36,204 nucleotides of DNA from NCBI GenBank assembly GCA_002371755.1, contig DFGM01000021.1, positions 1-36,204 of the forward strand, given 5' to 3'. Shown here piece by piece: positions 31,101 through 36,204 of the stretch. The notes under the pieces are model-generated. The model made no database searches. It was not told the origin of the DNA and was given only the letters and a program-made list of their open reading frames with translations. How positions within the stretch are numbered: position 1 is the first letter of the stretch; the number at the start of each line of letters is the position of its first letter. A program made the translations under genes and the position numbers. The stretch comes from Verrucomicrobia bacterium UBA3750 (GTDB lineage: Bacteria > Verrucomicrobiota > Kiritimatiellia > RFP12 > UBA1067).

Positions 31101-34100
31101 TACTTGTTGAACTGGACGGAGCTGAAAGTTCCGCCGTTGATCGTGACGGCCTTCACGCCCTGCGAAAGTTCGTAGTCGGTGTAAACCGCGAAGCCGGACG
31201 CCGCCGTGATGCCGCCTGTCGTGGCCTCAATCGTGAGGCTTCCGCCCGCAACCACTTGAATCGCGTTCTTTCCACTCGCGGCGGTCACAGTGTACTCGCC
31301 AAGATCGAGCGTAACGGCCTTGGCGACCACAATCTCGTTCGTTAGAGTCGTTGACTTCAGCAACTCCACCTTGGCACCGGCGACCGCAGCCGCGACGGCG
31401 TCCTCAAGCGAATCATAACCGGTGTCACCAATCTTCGCGACGGCGTATTCAATGCCGCGACGCGGCTCGTAGCTGTACTCGCTGAACTCGCTGGACGTAA
31501 TTTCAATGTACTTGTGATTCTTCGCCCCGTCGCTCCAAGACAGAATCGGATACACGCCGAAGAACACCTTCTCGTGGAATACGACCATGGAGCCCGTCAT
31601 TCCATCGGCGACAGGCAGACGGAACGTGAACGAAGTGTTTTCGATCTTGTTGTCATTGGCGTCAGTCGGCGTGACGTCGAACGCAGCCGCCTTGACAACC
31701 TTCTCCTCGGTCGCAGATGCCTGCACCTCCTGGACAATCACCTTGGGCGTGATTACAATCGCCTTGAGGTTGATTGTCTCATCCTTCGCTTGCACCACGT
31801 TGTCCGCGCGCTCAAGCGCCTTGTTTTCCATGAGGTTGTTGACGGCCTCGACAATCTTGGCGACCTCTTCGACAGCATTTGTCTCCGTGCTACCGCTCTG
31901 CACTTCCTCAAGCTTGACGCTGAGTTCCTGAACCGACTCTTCCGTGACTCTGACGACTTCTTCGGTGATCTTCTTGGTCTCGTAGACGGTAGTCGTTCCG
32001 CTCTGCGCCTCGGTCGGCTCGACGACAGTCGCTTCGACGAAGTATCCACTGGCAGGCGTAACATTGACAACCGTCTCTGAGCCTTCGGCCTGCACGACCG
32101 TAAGCGTTGTATCCTGCGGTAGCTCGACCGTCTGCTCGGCCGTAGTCTCGGGGATTGTAATGGTGACTTCCTTTTCACCCTCGCCAGCCGCATCAACAAC
32201 ATTCTGAATCGATGCCTGCGCATTGCCGTTCTCGTCCACAATGCCCTTCTTGGCGACGGTGTAGGTTCCATCGTCAGCCTTCTCGATGAAGTAATTGCCG
32301 TCGGCGGTCACAGAGCCTGCAAGCGCAAACCCGTTCTGGTCAATGGTGAACGAACCCGCCTTCGCGAGAACGACATCCTCCTCGCAGTCCTGCGTCAGCA
32401 TGACAGTTGCGCCGTCTTCAGCCGCCGCGAGTGCATCCGTAACCGTCGCATAGAACGTCGCCGCGCCGACCTCCGGCCTAATCATCGCCTTATTCGTGCC
32501 AGCGCCAATCGTGAAGCGCTGCTCTCCCACGATCAAGACAGTATTGGTCAGCATGTGCTTATTATCAGGATCATGATAATCTGGCGCGCGCGAACTATCC
32601 CACAATTCAATCATCATGCGGCAGACCGTGCCAGCATTTGGGCTAGAAGAGCCATCAGCAATTGCGAGTGAAACTGACTGGATTTTATCTTCCCACAACG
32701 CCTTGTATTGCTTGCCGTAATATCCATTACTCACCAACGCCGCAGAAAGTCCACGATACAATTCATCCTCCGCAAGATCTTGCTTAATCTGCAGCGGTAA
32801 TGAGACCGTAGTTGCCGCATAAATATTCAAGGACTTCGCCGTTACAGCGCGATCGAATTGTAATGTTGCATCCAAACTTTTATTGTAAAACACCTCATAA
32901 AATGTAAGGAGTTCTGCAAGGCGCATCCAATTTGCCGCAGTATAGTCCAACTTTGTGGTTTTTGTATTGACAACGCGCTCTTTCAATAGATTATAGTCAT
33001 CAACGTCATAAGGTGTGGCACAATACCCAGAAGCCCCAGAAACTGTGGTTTTCCGCAATGTTCCATCTGGGAGTTCACACACCCAATAGAAGCCACCACT
33101 GCTATGAACAAGATAACCTTCGTCTGCCACAAAGCCAGAAATGTCTAGCTTGAAATGTCCGCCTTTTAGGTTTACAGTGCCGCCTGCGCTAATGAAAGAC
33201 TTTGTGAAAGCACCGTTGTGGACAGTCAAGGTTCCCGAATTGTTAACTACAGAACCAGCATAAGTACCGAACACGAAATCAAGTGTCCCATTGTTTTCAA
33301 TGTCGCAGTTAACCTCGCCCTCATTTGCAATGGTCGAATCCATAATCGTCAGTGCACCATTGTTAATGATTTTACCATTGCTTATGGAATGTTTGTCCAA
33401 GGAAATAGTGATGTTCTTGCCTTCTGGCACAGTCACCGTTTCACCCGCCATATCAACAGCCGCAATAAGCGATATTGTCTCTCCATTAACAGCCTTGCCA
33501 ACAGCTTCGGACAATGAAGCATATTCCTTAGTCCCAATCGAAACTACTTTTTCTGCGGGTGTCGCCATCTGCACAACATACCACTTGCCAACACTATCAT
33601 ATACAACCTCTAAGTTATCAACATCAGCATTGTAATTCGAAGGGTCGTTCTTAAACGAACCGCCGTAGACCTTGTAGCATGTTTTGTAACTCAATGAATT
33701 ATAGTAGCCGCTATAGAAGTTATGAGTTGTTGTAGCAGAAGGGCCACTTGAATAGTCAATAACAGAGAAAGATGCTGGGTTTGCCACTGTACCGCAATCG
33801 TAGAAATTAAGCGTTGCAGTATTTCCAGCATTGAAAGAAGAAAGCGTCACTCTGTCACAGTTGAAATAATCATGAGTGATATTAATGACCTTGCTACCCG
33901 TAAATGATGGACAATTCAAGAATGTAGCCTTGCCGTTGTTGCCAGAAACCTCTTTAGTGGTAATGGTCGAACAACTAAAGTTTGCGCAATCCACCACGCC
34001 TCTAAATCCTGCTTTGGCAGTAAGTCCGCCATTTATCACACAATCGCTGCCAAGCAAAATCACCATACCCGAATTAAGCGTATCATTCACAACATTGACA

Positions 34101-35254
34101 GAAGTGGACTCGCCCGATATGCTCTTTATGTGGTTTACGGCCACACTTGCATCTATTGTGCACTTGATCAATTTTGCAGAAGACGACAGGGCATATCGAA
34201 ATACCGTCCCTAAACCATTTACAATGGTAGCGTGCGTTTGCGAACTTGAAACCGAAATTGACGGGGTGGAAACGGATGTCTTCCAATATTTGACTGTGCC
34301 ATAAGGGTTAAACGGGGCATCTTCAGACGATCCTGTCTGCTTAATCAATTTCGTGCACTTTGAAACCGTGCCTGAGATTGTACCATTGACCATTGTAGAA
34401 CCATCAACATAAAGAATCTTGCCACTTGCTATGGTAAGCGTCACACCAGATGCCACCGTAAGAGACACGCCAGCCTCAACCGCCGCCGTCTCATTCAGTG
34501 TTACACTTGAATAGACGCTGATGGATTCACCTGACTGCGCCTCGGCCAATGCCGTTGCCAGATCGTCATACCCTTTCGCAGCCACTGCTGCGTAAATGGC
34601 ATATCCATCTGGCACGAACTCCGCGCCAACCGTTGCATCCACATCAAATTTCTTTGTTGTAGTGGCATCTGTGGAAAAGAATGACTTAACATCATTCTCA
34701 AGGGTGTACCATCCTGCGAATCTAAAATTAGAGGCTGGGGTCGCAACAAGCGTTACAGAATAAGGAACCGCCTGATTACTCTTTACGAGTTGCGCACTGA
34801 CCGATTCTCCATTGACAGTATAGCTTCCATTAACTGGAGCAGCAAATGTCACCGTCGCTGGTGGCAACCGCTCAAAGTTCGCGGTCACTATCTTTGTCGT
34901 ATACTCGCTTGATGATGTCGAAGAAGATGTCACCGATACGCTGCAAGGATTGTCTTGAGATGTGGCATCACCAGTCCAACCTGTGAACCTGTACCCTTCA
35001 TTGGCCTTTGCATGAGCATAGAAGGTAAAGCTCGATGAACTTCCTGAACTCTGCTTCGTTGATGGATTCGTAGTAAACGAGTCATCCGACGGTGTACTGT
35101 TAGAGTCGCTGGCATAAACCTTACCACCGCCAGACGACGACACCTGCGCCTTAAGCGCAGCGTAATAGGTGGTTGTGGAGCCGCCACCTGCCCAAAGCAT
35201 CGTCGGCAGGAGCATCGCCAGCAGGGTGTCCAGCAAGTTGAGTTTCTTGATCAT
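28130..35254 (-). CDS. Giant repetitive secreted surface protein (2374 aa)
   Basis: ATG 35254 is preceded by AAAGGA and gives a signal peptide (NLLDTLLAMLLPTMLWA). Residues ~30-170 include GYRFTGWTGDATSQDNPCSV and FAGWYTL, InlB/Listeria-Bacteroides-type repeats. About seven modules then recur (near residues 225, 571, 933, 1273, 1498, 1575, 1911), each opening (Y/F)ASLxEAxxAAxxGxTIxLLxDxT and continuing into beta-strand ladders (TLDLGEYTV, SFTLDKNGFGL), as in solenoid surface proteins. Residues ~1085-1190 are Glu/Val-rich and probably helical. The last ~210 form a distinct domain ending GFWYMNAGDDQNVEW. By eye the coding sequence is AT-richer before about residue 900 and GC-rich after it. Adhesin-like role inferred; no catalytic motif seen. 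Confidence 0.85.
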   Translation of the reverse strand: MIKKLNLLDTLLAMLLPTMLWAGGGSTTTYYAALKAQVSSSGGGKVYASDSNSTPSDDSFTTNPSTKQSSGSSSSFTFYAHAKANEGYRFTGWTGDATSQDNPCSVSVTSSSTSSSEYTTKIVTANFERLPPATVTFAAPVNGSYTVNGESVSAQLVKSNQAVPYSVTLVATPASNFRFAGWYTLENDVKSFFSTDATTTKKFDVDATVGAEFVPDGYAIYAAVAAKGYDDLATALAEAQSGESISVYSSVTLNETAAVEAGVSLTVASGVTLTIASGKILYVDGSTMVNGTISGTVSKCTKLIKQTGSSEDAPFNPYGTVKYWKTSVSTPSISVSSSQTHATIVNGLGTVFRYALSSSAKLIKCTIDASVAVNHIKSISGESTSVNVVNDTLNSGMVILLGSDCVINGGLTAKAGFRGVVDCANFSCSTITTKEVSGNNGKATFLNCPSFTGSKVINITHDYFNCDRVTLSSFNAGNTATLNFYDCGTVANPASFSVIDYSSGPSATTTHNFYSGYYNSLSYKTCYKVYGGSFKNDPSNYNADVDNLEVVYDSVGKWYVVQMATPAEKVVSIGTKEYASLSEAVGKAVNGETISLIAAVDMAGETVTVPEGKNITISLDKHSISNGKIINNGALTIMDSTIANEGEVNCDIENNGTLDFVFGTYAGSVVNNSGTLTVHNGAFTKSFISAGGTVNLKGGHFKLDISGFVADEGYLVHSSGGFYWVCELPDGTLRKTTVSGASGYCATPYDVDDYNLLKERVVNTKTTKLDYTAANWMRLAELLTFYEVFYNKSLDATLQFDRAVTAKSLNIYAATTVSLPLQIKQDLAEDELYRGLSAALVSNGYYGKQYKALWEDKIQSVSLAIADGSSSPNAGTVCRMMIELWDSSRAPDYHDPDNKHMLTNTVLIVGEQRFTIGAGTNKAMIRPEVGAATFYATVTDALAAAEDGATVMLTQDCEEDVVLAKAGSFTIDQNGFALAGSVTADGNYFIEKADDGTYTVAKKGIVDENGNAQASIQNVVDAAGEGEKEVTITIPETTAEQTVELPQDTTLTVVQAEGSETVVNVTPASGYFVEATVVEPTEAQSGTTTVYETKKITEEVVRVTEESVQELSVKLEEVQSGSTETNAVEEVAKIVEAVNNLMENKALERADNVVQAKDETINLKAIVITPKVIVQEVQASATEEKVVKAAAFDVTPTDANDNKIENTSFTFRLPVADGMTGSMVVFHEKVFFGVYPILSWSDGAKNHKYIEITSSEFSEYSYEPRRGIEYAVAKIGDTGYDSLEDAVAAAVAGAKVELLKSTTLTNEIVVAKAVTLDLGEYTVTAASGKNAIQVVAGGSLTIEATTGGITAASGFAVYTDYELSQGVKAVTINGGTFSSVQFNKYPLQTSAAQSGESATPTTVAINGGTFNGNVKIYRCPTTIAGGTFEQGLDTSSSSVSVYSNSKTPVHVTGGKFKTEPVSVGNRVFVNAGYYDGGYFVVGGTALCEAKRNGKFYRYATEAFAAVGADTRIEILNGADVSGINVTLGEGQSLTVPSSFTAVAATNGYTLHMDVNTADGTVTYTAYVDGAVARIGGQHYASLDAAFEAAQDGDTITLVADATLGVTAISADVTLALAEHNVNVTTAGINLAGKLTVTGVGLVSAIPSLTGNGELVILGGTWTADPSAFVPQVVTALPGEQDDKAWTKDRCYVFANKAFVDGGWGDAEGFYTVVPLPKAYVTTMSEKPEVGGYGALDCAYTFESFSSANGDDAIAAKFLEGGFSAFSDPVELARAKELLMEKMPFLDWNADFVVSLDGAADAGDLVLSGHYAQWDIGWVSYESPERVESGEKVRLLVDIGQATPGDWPYENICRYVRTFDCGAKKLKSAMDGKTMTVQLRLYKPGEDEGLGSPSILICEYKYTFGGYAAKIVRGNETLRYATLAEAFAAVQANETIQLLNDYTGAVDLTGRDVSFTLDKNGFGLAITGEPATEVNWFFEKMSNDNWFHYNKQPAATATVEVVDEAGEAMSISPITVDDKWVDKNVKEGETVKEALAKVEENGLPAWQNYVIGQNPSAAVRVDTEQAPINATPVENTLSEKVNVPANSGFTVTYALDKIDVDGTVVEGTPKESAEDFTIDLASATDNDAGAAYFKMTAIIEAEDGTGAKTKVASENTIGVLKVESAAKSAVIAVPWESLAADGEDITVSDLVRTATLTEGDELKVYDTATGKYRAWTLTASKEWEPMTVVGGASSEEAGGSTIARGSGVWLTRTDTTNPIYLVGEVAEQAATTTIAGANEEKPTWNLVAAPTVEAVDLNEKFPGANGGDVVLVPTAGAPKRYTFKDGAWGYDEYVTIVNKKGIEVVKVVRKTNVTNVPSGTGFWYMNAGDDQNVEW

Positions 35255-35256
35255 CG

Positions 35257-36204
35257 TTATTTCCTTTCGTTTATAGGCAAATTGTTTATGCGGCGGCACG
35301 GCCATCCGATTCGTGCATACATGAGTATGTATGCGGCAACGAGAACGAGGTATGCGGGGTCGGTGAGGCGGTGAGGGTGGGCGACCATGAAAACCTCCCA
35401 AAGTGCGAGTGCGCCCGCGAACCACAAAGCCCACTTCGTCCGCCACTTCCAGAATATAAGAGGAAGTAGGTTAAATGGCACAATCAGCCAGTTCCAACCC
35501 ATTGCCGTCAGGTTTGAGAAGCAAACCATGTATGTCAAGAAGAGGCCAAGCAGCGACTGAAAGGCGAGAAACGTCCAATCGAGCCAATTCCACTTAAGGA
35601 AGAAATTGACGACGGCTATCATCACAAAAGCCCACGAGAGGGCAAACGGTGTAGCGACAGGGCGGATTTTGCCGGAATCGCTCTTTACAGGCAGCAGTTC
35701 CACTCCCTTGTCGCTTATTACGGGCGTATTTCCTATCCTCGCGATTTTCAGTATCGCAAGAAGGTCGCGAGGGATGACAACCTTCCTGAATCTAGGCATA
35801 TCGTCATCTGTCGTCGCACCGCAAATCGTGTACAGCAGAAAAGTCTGCCACGGATATGCAGTTATCGCTTCCTCCAGAAGTTCATGGCGAGAATGCGTTG
35901 CATACTTTTCAGGCCATTCCGCGATTTGCATCTCATAAGGTTTCGCAGCTTCTCTCAAAACTTTCATCGCCGCCTGCGCACAGCCTCGCTCCATATAATC
36001 ATACTCAAGGCAGGGGCCTTCAGCCACCTTTTCATCCAAGAGTTTCCACAACCTCTGCTTCGCATCTGGGGGAAGGTTGAGTCGATACTGCATAATGCCG
36101 CGTCCGCTTTCGCGGCCGAGTTTCAGGTAGTCCGCCGTAGGAATCGCGAACATGCCCATCTTCAGCTTGCCCATGAAGAAGGTGAATACCTTATCCTTCA
36201 CGGA
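35257..36204 (-). CDS. DUF4105/Lnb-like membrane protein (N-terminus outside window)
   Basis: At least 315 C-terminal residues; the frame is open to the window edge, so the start is missing. IMQYRLNLPPDAKQRLWKLLDEKV, then YDYMERGCAQAAMKVL, fits the DUF4105 family (Lnb N-terminal-like), where a conserved Cys follows an aromatic-Asp-Tyr stretch and a papain-like fold is suspected. The C-terminal part has four to five hydrophobic helices (FALSWAFVMIAVVNFF, WTFLAFQSLLGLFLTYMV, WALWFAGALALWEVFM, YLVLVAAYILMY). Location: inner membrane with an exported catalytic-type domain. It ends 2 nt before the giant surface protein gene, so the two are co-translated. Processing of envelope proteins or lipids is inference. 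Confidence 0.65.
   Translation of the reverse strand, partial: SVKDKVFTFFMGKLKMGMFAIPTADYLKLGRESGRGIMQYRLNLPPDAKQRLWKLLDEKVAEGPCLEYDYMERGCAQAAMKVLREAAKPYEMQIAEWPEKYATHSRHELLEEAITAYPWQTFLLYTICGATTDDDMPRFRKVVIPRDLLAILKIARIGNTPVISDKGVELLPVKSDSGKIRPVATPFALSWAFVMIAVVNFFLKWNWLDWTFLAFQSLLGLFLTYMVCFSNLTAMGWNWLIVPFNLLPLIFWKWRTKWALWFAGALALWEVFMVAHPHRLTDPAYLVLVAAYILMYARIGWPCRRINNLPINERK

Noticed and set aside
29282..31345. 687-codon plus-strand open frame opposite the giant surface gene
   Set aside because: It lies wholly antisense to a gene with clear signal peptide, repeats and ribosome site; its product is Arg/His/Val-rich without motifs, as expected from reading a GC-rich gene backwards.

Overview
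The window looks like a chromosomal stretch from an uncultured, GC-rich bacterium of the Planctomycetota-Verrucomicrobiota-Chlamydiota group, most likely a Kiritimatiellota/Lentisphaerota-type gut or sediment organism. This is inferred from the mix of LamG-repeat secreted proteins, a BspA-type leucine-rich surface protein, a PEP-CTERM protein, a very large repetitive surface protein, a histone H1-like Lys/Ala-rich protein and a Tat signal. No rRNA or other decisive taxonomic marker is present. Housekeeping genes are GC-rich; several accessory segments (about 3.6-6.3 kb, 13.2-15.95 kb, 32.5-35.3 kb) are visibly AT-richer.

Layout. 1-3362 (+): the 3' part of a two-repeat LamG protein, a histone-like gene with a structured leader, and a secreted SGNH/sialate-O-acetylesterase-like enzyme. 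3363-6335: an apparent insertion carrying one BspA-like gene (-), bounded by a 105-bp direct repeat of the 3' end of rnhB. 6336-13244 (-): an eight-gene housekeeping operon: coaB (stand-alone) > glycosyltransferase > murI > SDR-chromate-transporter fusion > second chromate-transporter half > maf > FkbH-like HAD protein > rnhB, with 4-8 bp overlaps at most upstream junctions. 13245-15950 (-): an accessory locus with an EcoRI-family restriction enzyme, a D12-class methyltransferase reading out of a Tat signal peptide, a truncated EamA transporter, an antitoxin and a broken ParE toxin. 16041-22656 (-): gltX > RsmC-like methyltransferase > bioD-bioA fusion > bioW-bioF fusion > rsmD. 22723-26318 (+): RNase R-like exonuclease, an APH/NahK-like sugar kinase, queE and tRNA-Asn with a terminator. 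26356-26839: non-coding, with a CTAG-rich palindromic cluster and a seven-unit, 22-bp-period array of CCAATG-SS-CATTGG palindromes. 26840-36204 (-): a cell-surface operon: DUF4105-like membrane protein (partial) > 2374-aa repetitive surface protein > PEP-CTERM protein > secreted protein.

How it fits together. Two adjacent bifunctional polypeptides (BioW-BioF, BioD-BioA) would carry pimelate to dethiobiotin. QueE makes a queuosine precursor next to a tRNA-Asn(GUU) whose wobble G is a queuosine site. Most intergenic promoters share TTGC(G) - 17/18 bp - TGGTATAAT, and several give leaders of only about 5-8 nt, which moves several start codons. The most unusual items are the biotin fusions, the rnhB-tail-bounded BspA cassette, the Tat-signal/DNA-methyltransferase chimera in an EcoRI-like R-M pair, the SDR-ChrA fusion and the 22-bp palindrome array.
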